From NCBI RefSeq assembly GCF_017815535.1, contig NZ_CP072596.1, positions 2,635,614-2,699,613 on the forward strand: a stretch of 64,000 nt of DNA, read 5' to 3'. How positions within the stretch are numbered: position 1 is the first letter of the stretch; each line of letters opens with the position of its first letter. Shown here in pieces: positions 42,382-54,618 of the stretch. The notes under the pieces were generated by a model, which was not told where the DNA came from, searched no databases, and saw only the letters and a list, made by a program, of their open reading frames with translations. The DNA comes from Tessaracoccus sp. MC1865 (GTDB taxonomy: Bacteria > Actinomycetota > Actinomycetes > Propionibacteriales > Propionibacteriaceae). Position numbers and translations under genes: made by a program.

Positions 42382-44259
42382 ATGAGCGATCAAGCCACCA
42401 GTGCGGCCGATCTCAGCCTGGCCGCGGACTTCGATACTCCTTCCCAGGCGGACTGGGAGAAGGAGGTCCTGAAGGTCCTCAACCGCAGGCGCCCCGAAGG
42501 GACGGAGCTGAACATTGAACAGGCGTACAAGCGTCTGACCAGCACCACCGTCGACGGCCTGACCATCAAGCCGCTGTACGTGAAGAGCGACGGCACGGAC
42601 GACCTGGGCTTCCCCGGCGTCGCCCCGTTCGTGCGTGGCACGACCGTGCGAGACGGAAGCATGGATGCCTGGCACGTCGCCCAGCTCCACGAGGACCCCG
42701 ACGCGGCGGAGACCCGCCGCTTCATCTTGCAGGACCTGGAGCGCGGTGGCACCGCCGTCTACCTCCGCGTCGACCCCGACGCGATCCAGCCTGAAGACCT
42801 CTCAGCCGTGCTCTCCGACGTCCTCCTGGACCTCGCGCCGGTCTACCTCACCTCGAAGACCCGACAGCTGGAGGCGGCCAGGGCGCTGGCCGCCGTGTTC
42901 GAGGCGTCCGACAAGGACAACTCCTCCTTCACCGGTAACTTCGGCATCGATCCCATCGGTGCGGCCGCCCTGGCCGGCACCGAGCCCGACCTCAGTGTCC
43001 TCAAGGACGCCGTCGAGCTGGCCGAGCCGTTCCCGGGCGTGCGCCCGGTGGTCGTGGACGCCACCATCTACCACAATGCCGGGGCCGGCGACGTGCATGA
43101 GCTGGCCTATGCGGCCGCGGTGGGCGTCGAGTACGTCCGCGCGCTGACCGACGCCGGGCTCACCGTCGACGATGCCTTCGACGCCATCCTCTTCCGCGTC
43201 TCGGCGACCACGGACCAGTTCGCGACCATCTCGCGGCTGCGGGCCCTCCGCGGCGTGTGGAACCGCGTCGGCGAGGTGCTCGGCGTGACCGACACCAAGC
43301 GCGGCGCCGTCCAGCACGCCGTCACGTCGGAGCGTCAGCTGTCCCGCGACGACGCCTACGTCAACCTGCTGCGCGGCACCATGTCGTCGTTCGCGGCGGC
43401 TGTCGGTGGCGCCGAGGTGCAGACGGTCCAGCCGTTCGACACCGCATGGGGCCTCCCGTCGGAGTTCTCCCGCCGGACCGCCCGCAACACGCAGATCCTC
43501 CTCGCCGAGGAATCCAACGTGGGCCGCGTCAACGACCCGGCCGGCGGCGCCTGGTTCGTCGAGTCGATGACCCGCCAGATGAGCGAGAAGGCCTGGGCCG
43601 TCTTCCAGGCGCTCGAGGCCGACGGCTTCGCCCAGGCCCTGGCCGATGGCACGGTGGCGGCGCAGCTCGACGAGCTCAACGCGTCCCGCAAGAAGCTGCT
43701 CGCCACCCGCAAGCTCCCGCTGACCGGTGTGTCGATGTTCCCCAACCACGCGGAGAAGCCGGTCGAGGCCAAGCCCCGCCCTGCCGCCCCCGAGTTGGGC
43801 GGCCTGAAGCTGGTGCGCGACTCGCAGGACTTCGAGAACCTCCGCGACCGCGCCAACAAGGCCCGCGAAGCGGGCAACGCCCCCAAGGTCCTGTTGGCCT
43901 GCCTGGGCCAGCGTCGCGACTTCGGCGCCCGTGAGGGTTTCACCGGCAACCTGTTCCACGTCGGCGGCATCGACACGCCGCTGGCCGAGGGCAGCTCGCC
44001 GGAGGACTTCGCGCGTCAGTTGAAGGAGCAGGGCACCACCGTTGCGGTGCTGTGTTCCTCCGCCAAGGTCTACGCCGATCAGGGTGTCGCCGTCGCTGAG
44101 GCCCTCCGGGCCGCCGGCGCGCAGACGGTGCTCGTCGCAGGACAGATCAAGGAGCTGGGCGAGGGCGGAGAGACCGCCGTCGACGGCAACGTGTTCGACG
44201 GCATGAACGTGGTCGAGCTGCTCACCACCACCCTCGACCAGTTGGGAGCTGAGAAGTGA
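42382..44259 (+). CDS. mutA: Methylmalonyl-CoA mutase small subunit
   Basis: A 625-aa non-catalytic subunit of the B12-dependent mutase that interconverts methylmalonyl-CoA and succinyl-CoA in propionate metabolism. It has a degenerate mutase barrel with [12 protein letters not shown] and [24 protein letters not shown]. The C-terminal B12-like domain is degenerate: the position of the cobalt-ligand DxHxxG motif reads LGQRRDFGA. The ATG at 42382 follows GGAGAG. Its stop overlaps mutB by four bases (GTGA). Confidence 0.95.
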   Translation: MSDQATSAADLSLAADFDTPSQADWEKEVLKVLNRRRPEGTELNIEQAYKRLTSTTVDGLTIKPLYVKSDGTDDLGFPGVAPFVRGTTVRDGSMDAWHVAQLHEDPDAAETRRFILQDLERGGTAVYLRVDPDAIQPEDLSAVLSDVLLDLAPVYLTSKTRQLEAARALAAVFEASDKDNSSFTGNFGIDPIGAAALAGTEPDLSVLKDAVELAEPFPGVRPVVVDATIYHNAGAGDVHELAYAAAVGVEYVRALTDAGLTVDDAFDAILFRVSATTDQFATISRLRALRGVWNRVGEVLGVTDTKRGAVQHAVTSERQLSRDDAYVNLLRGTMSSFAAAVGGAEVQTVQPFDTAWGLPSEFSRRTARNTQILLAEESNVGRVNDPAGGAWFVESMTRQMSEKAWAVFQALEADGFAQALADGTVAAQLDELNASRKKLLATRKLPLTGVSMFPNHAEKPVEAKPRPAAPELGGLKLVRDSQDFENLRDRANKAREAGNAPKVLLACLGQRRDFGAREGFTGNLFHVGGIDTPLAEGSSPEDFARQLKEQGTTVAVLCSSAKVYADQGVAVAEALRAAGAQTVLVAGQIKELGEGGETAVDGNVFDGMNVVELLTTTLDQLGAEK

Positions 44260-46436
44260 CTATCCCCCGCTTTACCGATATCGACTTCGCGTCGGCCGTG
44301 CCGGCCAACGCGGAGGAGACCTTTGACGCGATCAACCACGAGGTCGGCCACTCCGCCGGATGGCAGACGCCGGAGCACATCCTGGTGCCGCCGCTGTTCC
44401 GCGGCGCGGACCTGGACCAGCTCGACTTCCTCGAGACCGCGCCGGGCATCCCGCCGTTCCTGCGCGGGCCCTACGCGACGATGTACGTCAACCAGCCCTG
44501 GACCGTGCGCCAGTACGCGGGCTTCTCCACCGCTGAGGAGTCCAACGCCTTCTACCGCCGCAACCTCGCGGCCGGCCAGAAGGGCCTGTCCATCGCGTTC
44601 GACCTCGCCACCCACCGTGGCTACGACTCCGACCACCCGCGCGTGGCCGGCGACGTGGGCATGGCCGGTGTCGCCGTCGACTCGATCCTCGACATGCGGC
44701 AGCTGTTCGACGGCATCCCGCTGGACCAGATGTCGGTGTCGATGACGATGAACGGTGCGGTGCTTCCCGTGCTGGCGCTGTACGTCGTCGCCGCCGAGGA
44801 GCAGGGCGTCAAGCCCGAGCAGCTGGCCGGAACCATTCAGAACGACATTCTGAAGGAGTTCATGGTCCGCAACACCTACATCTACCCGCCGTCGCCGTCG
44901 ATGCAGATCATCGCCGACATCTTCGCCTACACCTCCAACAACATGCCGCGGTTCAACTCGATCTCCATTTCGGGTTACCACATGCAGGAGGCCGGCGCGA
45001 CGGCCGACATCGAGATGGCCTACACCCTGGCCGACGGCGTGGAGTACATCCGCGCCGGCGAATCGGTGGGCCTCAACGTGGACCAGTTCGCACCCCGCCT
45101 GTCCTTCTTCTGGGCAGTGGGCATGAACTTCTTCATGGAGGTCGCCAAGATGCGCGCCGCCCGCATGCTGTGGGCGCGTCTGGTGCGCGACTTCGGGCCG
45201 AAGAACCCGAAGTCGATGTCGCTGCGCACGCACTCGCAGACCTCCGGCTGGTCGCTGACCGCGCAGGACGTGTACAACAACGTGGGCCGCACCTGCATCG
45301 AGGCCATGGCCGCGACGCAGGGCCACACCCAGTCGCTGCACACCAACGCGCTCGACGAGGCCATCGCGCTGCCGACGGACTTCTCCGCCCGCATCGCCCG
45401 CAACACCCAGCTGTTCCTCCAGCAGGAATCCAAGACCACCCAGACGGTCGACCCGTGGGCCGGCTCCGCGTACGTCGAGAAGCTCACCGAGCAGCTCGCG
45501 CGTCGCGCCTGGGAGCGGATCCAGGAGGTGGAGCAGGCCGGCGGTATGGCCAAGGCCATCGAGCAGGGCATCCCGAAGATGCGCATCGAGGAGGCGGCTG
45601 CCCGCACCCAGGCGCGCATCGATTCCGGCCGCCAGCCGGTCATCGGCGTCAACAAGTACAACCTCGACACCGAGGACGCGCTTGAGGTGCTGAAGGTCGA
45701 CAACCGTGCGGTGCGTGGTGCGCAGATCGCCAAGCTCGAGCAGCTACGCGCCGAGCGCGACGAGACTGTCACGCAGGAGATGCTGGAGCGCCTCACCTGG
45801 GTCGCAGCCAACCCGGATTCGACGGACCCTGATCGCAACCTGCTGAAGGTGGCGATCGACGCGGCCCGCGCCAAGGCGTCGCTGGGCGAGATCTCCGACG
45901 CGCTGGAGAAGGTTTACGGGCGCTACACCGCGCAGATCCGTACGATCTCTGGTGTGTACAGCAAGGAAACCGGCAACAACGAGGCGGTGGAGAAGGCGCG
46001 CGCCCTGGTCGAGGAGTTCGAGACCAAGGAAGGCCGACGCCCGCGCATCCTCATCGCGAAGATGGGCCAGGACGGCCACGACCGTGGCCAGAAGGTCATC
46101 GCCACCGCCTATGCCGATCTCGGCATGGACGTCGACGTAGGCCCGCTGTTCCAGACCCCCGAGGAGACCGCACGCCAGGCCGTCGAGTCCGACGTCCACG
46201 TGGTGGGCGCCTCCTCGCTGGCAGCCGGCCACCTCACCCTGGTGCCTGAGCTGCGCAAGGAGCTGGACAAGCTGGGCCGCAGCGACATCATGGTGGTCGT
46301 CGGTGGCGTGATCCCCGCGCAGGACTTCGACGAGCTCCGCGAAAGCGGCGCCGACGCGATCTACCCGCCCGGCACGATCATCCCCGAGGCAGCGATCGAC
46401 CTGCTGACGAAGCTGAACGAGCGCCTCGCAGACTGA
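44256..46436 (+). CDS. mutB: Methylmalonyl-CoA mutase large subunit
   Basis: A 726-aa catalytic subunit. The substrate barrel has [35 protein letters not shown] with the active-site Tyr, and [11 protein letters not shown]. The C-terminal cobalamin domain has the intact cobalt-ligand motif [11 protein letters not shown], then [10 protein letters not shown] and [11 protein letters not shown]. The GTG start overlaps mutA, so 1:1 subunit synthesis is expected. A strong terminator follows, and the G-protein chaperone MeaB is encoded 4.3 kb downstream. Confidence 0.97.
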   Translation: MTIPRFTDIDFASAVPANAEETFDAINHEVGHSAGWQTPEHILVPPLFRGADLDQLDFLETAPGIPPFLRGPYATMYVNQPWTVRQYAGFSTAEESNAFYRRNLAAGQKGLSIAFDLATHRGYDSDHPRVAGDVGMAGVAVDSILDMRQLFDGIPLDQMSVSMTMNGAVLPVLALYVVAAEEQGVKPEQLAGTIQNDILKEFMVRNTYIYPPSPSMQIIADIFAYTSNNMPRFNSISISGYHMQEAGATADIEMAYTLADGVEYIRAGESVGLNVDQFAPRLSFFWAVGMNFFMEVAKMRAARMLWARLVRDFGPKNPKSMSLRTHSQTSGWSLTAQDVYNNVGRTCIEAMAATQGHTQSLHTNALDEAIALPTDFSARIARNTQLFLQQESKTTQTVDPWAGSAYVEKLTEQLARRAWERIQEVEQAGGMAKAIEQGIPKMRIEEAAARTQARIDSGRQPVIGVNKYNLDTEDALEVLKVDNRAVRGAQIAKLEQLRAERDETVTQEMLERLTWVAANPDSTDPDRNLLKVAIDAARAKASLGEISDALEKVYGRYTAQIRTISGVYSKETGNNEAVEKARALVEEFETKEGRRPRILIAKMGQDGHDRGQKVIATAYADLGMDVDVGPLFQTPEETARQAVESDVHVVGASSLAAGHLTLVPELRKELDKLGRSDIMVVVGGVIPAQDFDELRESGADAIYPPGTIIPEAAIDLLTKLNERLAD

Positions 46437-46444
46437 GCACAGCG

Positions 46445-46474
46445 AACCCCCCGAGCACCACGCTCGGGGGGTTT
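46445..46474 (+). terminator. Terminator after mutB
   Basis: Perfect 12-bp arms AACCCCCCGAGC (46445-46456) and GCTCGGGGGGTT (46462-46473), loop ACCAC, ending in TTT. Confidence 0.88.
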
Positions 46475-46490
46475 CGTGCTGCCTGGACGA

Positions 46491-48247
<1,757 letters not shown>

Positions 48248-48254
48248 CGGCGCC

Positions 48255-50672
48255 TCACCAGCTGCTGCCACTGGTGCCGCCGCCTCCACCGCCGCCGCTG
48301 CTGCCCGACGAGAAGCCGGAGGATCCCCCCGAGCCACCACTCGACGCCGGCGGGGCGGAGGCGCTGGTGACCTCGCGGCTGAAGCGGCTCATCTCCCTGT
48401 CGAAATCCGCGAACGACGCGGAGCCCACCCAGAACGACGTGTCGACCTCGTCGATCCTGCCCTGCGCAGCCCACTCGCGGCACACGGCGGTCCACCTCTC
48501 CGTGAGTCCCAACACCACCGCCCAGGGCAGGTAGCGGCGGTAGATGTCGCGGTCCGCCTCGAAGTTGAGCTGCTTGGCCTCGGCGGTGTTGATGTACTTC
48601 CGGAAGCCCTCCACCTGGTCGCGGAGCGCGGTGCCGTCCGCCGACAGGATCGCCTTGGGCAGCAGCCTCTTCCCGAGGATCGCGCCCGCCACGCCGCCGA
48701 TGAACAGCCCCAGCCCGATGCGGAAGCCGCCGTCGGGCAGCGGATTGTCCACGAGCAGTGCGTACGCGGTGAACAGCACCGCCGGCAACAACGGCAGGAA
48801 GAACACCAGCAGACCCCGCTTGGTGGGCGCATAGGGCTGGAACCATCCCGACGTCGCAATCTCGTGCTCGGCGGCCTCCTCCATGATCTGGCGCATCTGC
48901 CGGGCATTGTTGGCCGGCAACTTCTCCCGGCTGTCCGTCGCGTGGAGGAGGACCCGCCACTCCGTTCCTGAGGCTCCCTCGCCGGAGCCGTCGACGCGCT
49001 GCACGATGAGCGGCTTCGAGTCGAGCACCACCAGGTTCCGCACCGCCAACTGCACCAGCGTGGCGGCCAGGTGCACGGGCTTGAACTGGCGGTCCAGCAG
49101 GAGGCCCGCCTGGCGCGGCTGGATCTCCGGTGGGTGGAAGCGGACCGGGACGTCCTCGTTGCGTCGCACAGCGCGGACGACGCCGGGCGCGCCGACGAGG
49201 CCGGGCGCCACCGTCGCGTACCTCTCATCGCGGCGACGTCCGACCAGCGCGGCCGCTGCCCCCGCCGCGATCACCGCGCCCCCGCCGCCCAGACCGAGCA
49301 GCGTGCCGGCGGCGCGGCGCTCGTTCCGGGCGGCGTCCAGGCTGGGCTCCAGCGGCACCGTCGAGGTGAAGGCAGCGGCCGGGAGCGCGAAGTCGGTGAC
49401 CAGCGGCGGGTACTCGTTGCCGAGCAGGTCGAGGCCGGCTGTCACCGTGGCGCCGTCGACCTGCGCAGAGAACTCGCAGGGGCGGCCGGGACCCTCCCGG
49501 TAGTAGCTCAGATCCAGGCAGGCGGTCCCCTCGGGGGCGGCCGGGAGGCGCCACACGGCGGTGGCGCCGGTGAGGTCGTACGTGCCGGTGTGGACGATGG
49601 GCACGCGGAGGCGGGCGGTGTCGCCCTCGACGGCGACCGCCCCGGCGATCCGGTACGAGAGGTGGAAGGTCCTGAGCACCTGCTGGGCGCCCGGGTTGTC
49701 GGCCCGGAACGTGAGCCAGCCCACGAGCGTGCTCTGCGCCGAATCCGAGCGCCAGACCTCGGGGGTCACCTCCCCGCCCTGTTCGTCCCGGATGCGCACG
49801 TCGGAGATGTCGATGACCTGGTCGAGGTCCTCAGACCACGGCGCCCTGACCACGAAGTCCAGCTGGATCCGCTCCGAGGCGTCGGCGGGGAACATGAACT
49901 CGAGGCGCTGCTGCACCTCGGCGGAGCCGTCGGGGAGCACCTCCACGGTGCTGTACAGCCCACGCAGTTCGTGGCCGATGAGGCGCTTCGGCTCCAGCAC
50001 CGGTTCCGCGCGGGTCACGGACCCGGGTGGGAGCTCGGCGACCACGCTGGTCACGCCCGGCCCACCGTCGTGCGAGAAGCTGGCCACCCCGTCGTCGACG
50101 GCGGACTGGCACTCCTCGCTACCGACGAGGCACCGCGCCCGCGCGACACCCTCGGGGCCGGTGACCGTCGCCGTGAACTTCCGCACCTGCGGGAGGTCCG
50201 GGCTGTTGACGTCCCAGAACAGTTGGGGCGCACCCTCGAAGGTGCGCAGCGCGCCGGCCATCGTGTACTCGACGACGTAGGTGGCGTCCCTGGTGCCGAG
50301 CTCGACGTCGGGGTCGCCGATGCGCAGGCTCACCGCCTCGGTGGAACCTGCGCCCCGCGTCGTCTGGGTGAAGCCGGCGGGGGCCCCGCTGGGGCTCGAC
50401 ACGGAGACGTCGGTGATGTCGTAGAGCACGTCCTGGCTGTAGTCCTGATCCCATGGTTCGCGGGTGGCGAAGTCGAGGATGATGCCGTGGCGGTCCTTCT
50501 CCGGGAAGTGCCACTGCACCTCGTAGCGGACGTCCACGGTGCCGTCGCGCTGGATGTCGTAGGTGACGTCGAGATGGCTGATGTATTCGTCATCGGCCCA
50601 GGCGGGGGTCGCCCAGAGCATCGGGAGGCAGACGAGAGTCAGCACGGCCAGCATGCGTCCGAGGCGTTTCAT
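48255..50672 (-). CDS. DUF2207 membrane protein
   Basis: An 805-aa exported membrane protein. It has a Sec signal peptide (KRLGRMLAVLTLVCLPMLWATPAWA) and two extracellular beta-rich repeats (YISHLDVTYDIQRDGTVDVRYEVQWHFP and LRGLYSTVEVLPDGSAEVQQRLEFMFP). A transmembrane helix follows near residue 455 (LLGLGGGGAVIAAGAAAALVG), then a cytoplasmic domain, two more helices near 610-655, and a Gly/Ser-rich tail. I chose the ATG ending at 50672 because it begins the signal peptide. DUF2207 proteins have unknown roles. It converges with the RmlB-like gene and is divergent from meaB. Confidence 0.85.
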   Translation of the reverse strand: MKRLGRMLAVLTLVCLPMLWATPAWADDEYISHLDVTYDIQRDGTVDVRYEVQWHFPEKDRHGIILDFATREPWDQDYSQDVLYDITDVSVSSPSGAPAGFTQTTRGAGSTEAVSLRIGDPDVELGTRDATYVVEYTMAGALRTFEGAPQLFWDVNSPDLPQVRKFTATVTGPEGVARARCLVGSEECQSAVDDGVASFSHDGGPGVTSVVAELPPGSVTRAEPVLEPKRLIGHELRGLYSTVEVLPDGSAEVQQRLEFMFPADASERIQLDFVVRAPWSEDLDQVIDISDVRIRDEQGGEVTPEVWRSDSAQSTLVGWLTFRADNPGAQQVLRTFHLSYRIAGAVAVEGDTARLRVPIVHTGTYDLTGATAVWRLPAAPEGTACLDLSYYREGPGRPCEFSAQVDGATVTAGLDLLGNEYPPLVTDFALPAAAFTSTVPLEPSLDAARNERRAAGTLLGLGGGGAVIAAGAAAALVGRRRDERYATVAPGLVGAPGVVRAVRRNEDVPVRFHPPEIQPRQAGLLLDRQFKPVHLAATLVQLAVRNLVVLDSKPLIVQRVDGSGEGASGTEWRVLLHATDSREKLPANNARQMRQIMEEAAEHEIATSGWFQPYAPTKRGLLVFFLPLLPAVLFTAYALLVDNPLPDGGFRIGLGLFIGGVAGAILGKRLLPKAILSADGTALRDQVEGFRKYINTAEAKQLNFEADRDIYRRYLPWAVVLGLTERWTAVCREWAAQGRIDEVDTSFWVGSASFADFDREMSRFSREVTSASAPPASSGGSGGSSGFSSGSSGGGGGGGTSGSSW

Positions 50673-50774
50673 GGGGGTGACGGTAACAAAGGGCGGGTTC
50701 GCGGCACAGCCACCGGGGCCCCGATCCCCGGAGGCACCCGGAAGCGGGAAACCCCACGCGATAGGGTCAGCATC

Positions 50775-51797
50775 ATGCGCAAGGTGAGTGTCGAAGATCT
50801 GGCTCAGGGCATCGTCGAAGGGTCCCGCGGGCACATCGCGCGGGCGATCACGCTCGTCGAGTCACTCAAGCCCGCGCACCGCGAACAGGCCCATGAGCTG
50901 CTGCAGAAGATCGCGCCCCTGACAGGTCGTGCGTTCCGCGTCGGCATCTCCGGCGTACCCGGCGCCGGGAAGTCGACGTTCATCAACGCCATGGGCGTCA
51001 AACTCATCGAGGAGCGGGAGCACAAGGTGGCGGTGCTGGCGGTGGACCCGTCGTCGTCGCGCACCGGCGGCTCCATCCTGGGTGACCGCACCCGGATGGC
51101 GGAGCTGGCCCAACACGACAACACCTTCATCCGGCCCTCGCCCTCGGCCGGGCACCTGGGCGGCGTCGCGCGGGCCACCCGCGAATCGATGCTGGTGCTC
51201 GAGGCGGCCGGCTACGACGTGGTGCTGGTCGAGACGGTGGGCGTGGGGCAGAGCGAGGTGGCCGTGCACGGCATGGTCGACACCTTCCTCATGCTGCAGG
51301 TGGCGCGCACCGGAGACCAGTTGCAGGGCATCAAGCGCGGCATCCTGGAGCTGGCCGACGTGATCGCCATCACGAAGGCCGACGGCGACAACGAGCAGGC
51401 CGCGAGGGTCGCCGCGCGGGAACTCAGCATCGCGATGAAGCTCATCACCAGCGACAACGAGAAGCGCCGGGCTCCGGTGCTGACCTGTTCGTCGTACACC
51501 GGGGAAGGCCTGGACGGGGTCTGGGACGCGGTGGTCGCGCACCGCAACGAGCTGGAGGAGGGGGGCTCGCTGCAGGCGCGGCGCCTCGACCAACAGCGCG
51601 ACTGGCTGTGGAACATGGTGCGCGACGAGCTGATGGAATCGCTGCGCACCTCGCCCGAGGTGCGGGCGGTGGCAGACCGCGTGGAATCGCGGATCGCCCA
51701 CGAGTCGCTGTCCGCCCTGGAGGGGTCTGCGGCCATCCTGCGCGCCTTCGGCCAGCACATCGACACGTTCGCCTGGGCCCGTCCGGCCGGCGCGTGA
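50775..51797 (+). CDS. meaB: MeaB/ArgK G-protein chaperone of methylmalonyl-CoA mutase
   Basis: A 340-aa SIMIBI-class GTPase that protects and reactivates methylmalonyl-CoA mutase. The Walker A motif is GVPGAGKST, followed by VAVLAVDPSSSRTGGSILGDRTRM, the VETVGVGQSE switch region and the base-recognition ITKADGDN. The ATG at 50775 has TAGGGT 7 nt upstream (leaderless). mutA-mutB lie 4.3 kb away, which supports the functional link. Confidence 0.95.
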   Translation: MRKVSVEDLAQGIVEGSRGHIARAITLVESLKPAHREQAHELLQKIAPLTGRAFRVGISGVPGAGKSTFINAMGVKLIEEREHKVAVLAVDPSSSRTGGSILGDRTRMAELAQHDNTFIRPSPSAGHLGGVARATRESMLVLEAAGYDVVLVETVGVGQSEVAVHGMVDTFLMLQVARTGDQLQGIKRGILELADVIAITKADGDNEQAARVAARELSIAMKLITSDNEKRRAPVLTCSSYTGEGLDGVWDAVVAHRNELEEGGSLQARRLDQQRDWLWNMVRDELMESLRTSPEVRAVADRVESRIAHESLSALEGSAAILRAFGQHIDTFAWARPAGA

Positions 51798-51937
51798 CCC
51801 GAACCACCGGCGGCCACCGCCGCGGGGCAGGAAAGAAGCGAGCGGCGGCAAACACCCTGCGCAAATCGAAGTGGCCTCATCCCTGAGGGTAGACTGCGCG
51901 GGTACCGTTGCGTCCGGACGACTCGGGAAGGAGGCGC

Positions 51938-52633
51938 ATGGGAGTCTTCGACAAGGCTGAGAAGCGGATCGAATCCGCCGTCGGTAAGGTCTTCGCACGG
52001 GCCTTCAAGGGCTACGTGCACCCCGTCGAGATCGTCGCGGGGATCCAGCGCGAGCTGGACGCCGAAGCCAAGCTCCTCTCCCGCGACAAGCGCCTGGTGC
52101 CCAACGCCTTCACCATCGGCCTGTCCCAGGGCGACTACGACAGGCTCGCGCCCTACTCCAAGACCCTCAACGCTGAGATCCTGCCCTCCATCCGCGACCA
52201 CGCGGCAGACAGGCAGTACGTCTTCAACGGCCCCATCTCCATCGACTACGAACTGGACACGTCCCTGCCGACGGGCCAGTTCACCGTCGCCTCCGAAGCC
52301 ATCGCACCGGAGACCCGCAAGGAATCGCCGCGCCCCGGCCGCCTCGTGCTGGAGGTCAACGGCGTGCGCCACCCCCTGATCGCCCCCGGCATCCTCATCG
52401 GCCGCGGGAACGAGGCGGACCTGCGCCTCAACGACCCAGGAGTCTCCCGCCGCCACGCGCTCATCAGCGTCGCCGGAGACCCGCAGCACCCCGTCATCAC
52501 CATCGAAGACCTGGGTTCCACCAACGGCGTGCACGTCAACGGCAGCCGCATCAGTAAGACGAGGATCGGAGAAGGCACCCGCATCGAGATCGGGAACACC
52601 AGAATGTTGGTCCACACGCCTTCGGAGACGTGA
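51938..52633 (+). CDS. fhaA: FhaA, DUF3662 and FHA-domain protein
   Basis: A 231-aa cytoplasmic protein with an N-terminal DUF3662 domain (FDKAEKRIESAVGKVFARAFKGYVHPVEI) and a C-terminal FHA domain (about residues 140-225; LIGRGNEADLRLNDPGVSRRHA, STNGVHVNGSR). It binds phosphothreonine in cell-wall regulators such as MviN in mycobacteria. The linker is much shorter than in mycobacterial FhaA. The ATG follows AAGGAGG. It is the first gene of the fhaA-fhaB-pstP-rodA-pbpA run. Confidence 0.94.
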   Translation: MGVFDKAEKRIESAVGKVFARAFKGYVHPVEIVAGIQRELDAEAKLLSRDKRLVPNAFTIGLSQGDYDRLAPYSKTLNAEILPSIRDHAADRQYVFNGPISIDYELDTSLPTGQFTVASEAIAPETRKESPRPGRLVLEVNGVRHPLIAPGILIGRGNEADLRLNDPGVSRRHALISVAGDPQHPVITIEDLGSTNGVHVNGSRISKTRIGEGTRIEIGNTRMLVHTPSET

Positions 52634-53095
52634 GTGTCGGATCTCGTGATCGCGGCGATCAAGATCGCCTTCCTCGGCCTGCTCTGGCTGTTCATCCTCT
52701 TCGTGGCCAACGTGGTGCGCACGGACATGTTCGGCCGTCGCGTGCCCGTGTCCTCACTGAGCGCCATCCCCGCAGACCGGGGCCGCGGCAAGAACCGCTC
52801 CAAGCTGCCCACCCGCTTCGCGGTCACGGCGGGCCCGCAGCAGGGCACCTCGGTGCCGGTGGAGCCCACGATCAACCTCGGGCGGGCCGCGGATTCCACG
52901 CTGCTGCTCGACGACGACTACGCCTCCGCCCGGCACGCGCAACTGGTGCAGAAGGACGCCACCACGTGGGTGATCTCGGATCTGCAGTCCACCAACGGCA
53001 CCTATGTGAACGGCAAGCTCGTCACTGAGCCCACCAAGGTCACCGTCGGCGATGTGGTGCGCATCGGCAAGACCCTCATGCGACTGGAGATCTAG
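52634..53095 (+). CDS. fhaB: FhaB/FipA, membrane-anchored FHA protein
   Basis: A 153-aa protein with one N-terminal transmembrane helix (IKIAFLGLLWLFILFVANVV) and a C-terminal FHA domain (about 65-150; INLGRAADSTLLLDDDYASARHA, LQSTNGTYVNGK). GTG start directly abuts the fhaA stop. It is part of the septation machinery in mycobacteria. Confidence 0.94.
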   Translation: MSDLVIAAIKIAFLGLLWLFILFVANVVRTDMFGRRVPVSSLSAIPADRGRGKNRSKLPTRFAVTAGPQQGTSVPVEPTINLGRAADSTLLLDDDYASARHAQLVQKDATTWVISDLQSTNGTYVNGKLVTEPTKVTVGDVVRIGKTLMRLEI

Positions 53096-54618
53096 TGACC
53101 TTCAGCCTCCGCTTCACCGCCCACTCCGAGGTGGGCCGCATCCGGAAGAACAACCAGGATGCCGGCTACGCCTCCCCCACCATGCTGTTGGTGGCAGACG
53201 GCATGGGCGGCGCGGCAGCGGGGGACCTGGCTTCCGCCGTGGCCTCCACGGAGGCGGCCCGCTCGGATGTGCACGACGAGGTGCGCGCGGCGGACGGCGA
53301 GGAGCTGCTCGCCCGGATCGCCGGCATGATCGCCCGGTCCAACACCAAACTCACAGACCTCATCGAGTCCAACCTCGAACTCGACGGCATGGGCACCACC
53401 TTCTGCGGCGCGCTGTTCAACGGCACAGAGTTCGGGCTGGCCCACATCGGCGACTCCCGCGGCTACCTCCTCCGCGACGGCACCCTCACCCAGCTGACGC
53501 ACGACCACTCCTGGGTGCAGTCGCTGATCGACGAGGGCAAGATCACGCCCGAACAGGCGGCCACCCACCCCCACCGCTCCCTCATCCTCAAGGTGCTCAA
53601 CGGGCAGGTCCACTTCGAACCGGACCTCATGGTGCACGAGGCGCAGCTGGGTGACCGCCTCATGTTCTGTTCCGACGGGCTCAGCGGCCTCGTCGACGAC
53701 GACGTCATCGAGGAGGTGCTGCGGGGCCAGGACCTCGACGACGCGGTGGCCACGCTGGCCCGTTTCGCCAACGACAACGGCGGCCACGACAACATCACCA
53801 TCGTCCTGGGCGAGGTCGTCGAGGCCGATCCGGAACTCGACGCCACCCCGGCCCTGCTGGTGGGCTCCGCCGTCGAGGTGGAGATCCCCCGCACCGGCGG
53901 CCCCGCGGCGCTGCACACTGGTCACGGCTACCCCACCACGCCGTCGGACGTCCTGGTGGAGCACGACGCCGAAGAGGCCGCGCGCTACGCCCCCACGGAG
54001 GACAAGCCCCGCTGGCCGGGCATCATCGCCACCTTCCTCGCGATCGCGCTGGTGGTGGCCGGCGGCTGGTGGGCCACCTCCTCGTACGTCTCCAGCCGGT
54101 ATTTCGTCTCCGCCGACGACGGGCAGGTCGCCGTCTTCAACGGCGTGCCCGGCAACGTGTTGGGCGTCGAGCTGCACAACCTGGTGGAACGCACCGACAT
54201 CCCGGTGGACAACCTGCCGCGCTTCTTCCGCGGCGAGGTCGAGGCATCCATCACCGTGGGCTCCGTCGAGGCGGCAGAGCGCACCGTCGGCACCCTGCGG
54301 GAGCTGGCGGACAACTGCGTGGCCATCCGCGAGGAGCGCCGCCAGGAGCGCGAGAACCCGCCCGCAACGCCGTCGCCAGAGCCTCTGGAGTCAGAGTCGC
54401 CGGGGCCGGCCGATGAGTCACCTGAGCCCGTCGAAGAGGGGCCGGGCCTGCCCGGGGACCCGTTGCAGACCACGTCGCCCGGGTCGCCGATCACGGCGCA
54501 CGTCCCCCCGCTGCTGGTGCCGCACACCCCTGAGCCCCTGGAGACGCCCACCCTCGGCGAGGAGCTGGCCACGCTGGAGCCGGCCCCGGGCGAAGAGGCC
54601 GACCTGGAGGACTGCTGA
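53095..54618 (+). CDS. pstP: PstP, PP2C-family Ser/Thr phosphatase
   Basis: A 507-aa membrane phosphatase that reverses Pkn kinase phosphorylation. The PP2C domain (about 1-240) has HSEVGRIRKNNQDAG, LLVADGMGGAAAGD, THDHSW and GGHDNITIV, giving the metal-binding Asp residues. A helix at about 306-331 anchors it, and the C-terminal outer part is rich in Pro, Glu and Ser. GTG start overlaps the fhaB stop by one base, and the stop overlaps rodA by one. Confidence 0.95.
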   Translation: MTFSLRFTAHSEVGRIRKNNQDAGYASPTMLLVADGMGGAAAGDLASAVASTEAARSDVHDEVRAADGEELLARIAGMIARSNTKLTDLIESNLELDGMGTTFCGALFNGTEFGLAHIGDSRGYLLRDGTLTQLTHDHSWVQSLIDEGKITPEQAATHPHRSLILKVLNGQVHFEPDLMVHEAQLGDRLMFCSDGLSGLVDDDVIEEVLRGQDLDDAVATLARFANDNGGHDNITIVLGEVVEADPELDATPALLVGSAVEVEIPRTGGPAALHTGHGYPTTPSDVLVEHDAEEAARYAPTEDKPRWPGIIATFLAIALVVAGGWWATSSYVSSRYFVSADDGQVAVFNGVPGNVLGVELHNLVERTDIPVDNLPRFFRGEVEASITVGSVEAAERTVGTLRELADNCVAIREERRQERENPPATPSPEPLESESPGPADESPEPVEEGPGLPGDPLQTTSPGSPITAHVPPLLVPHTPEPLETPTLGEELATLEPAPGEEADLEDC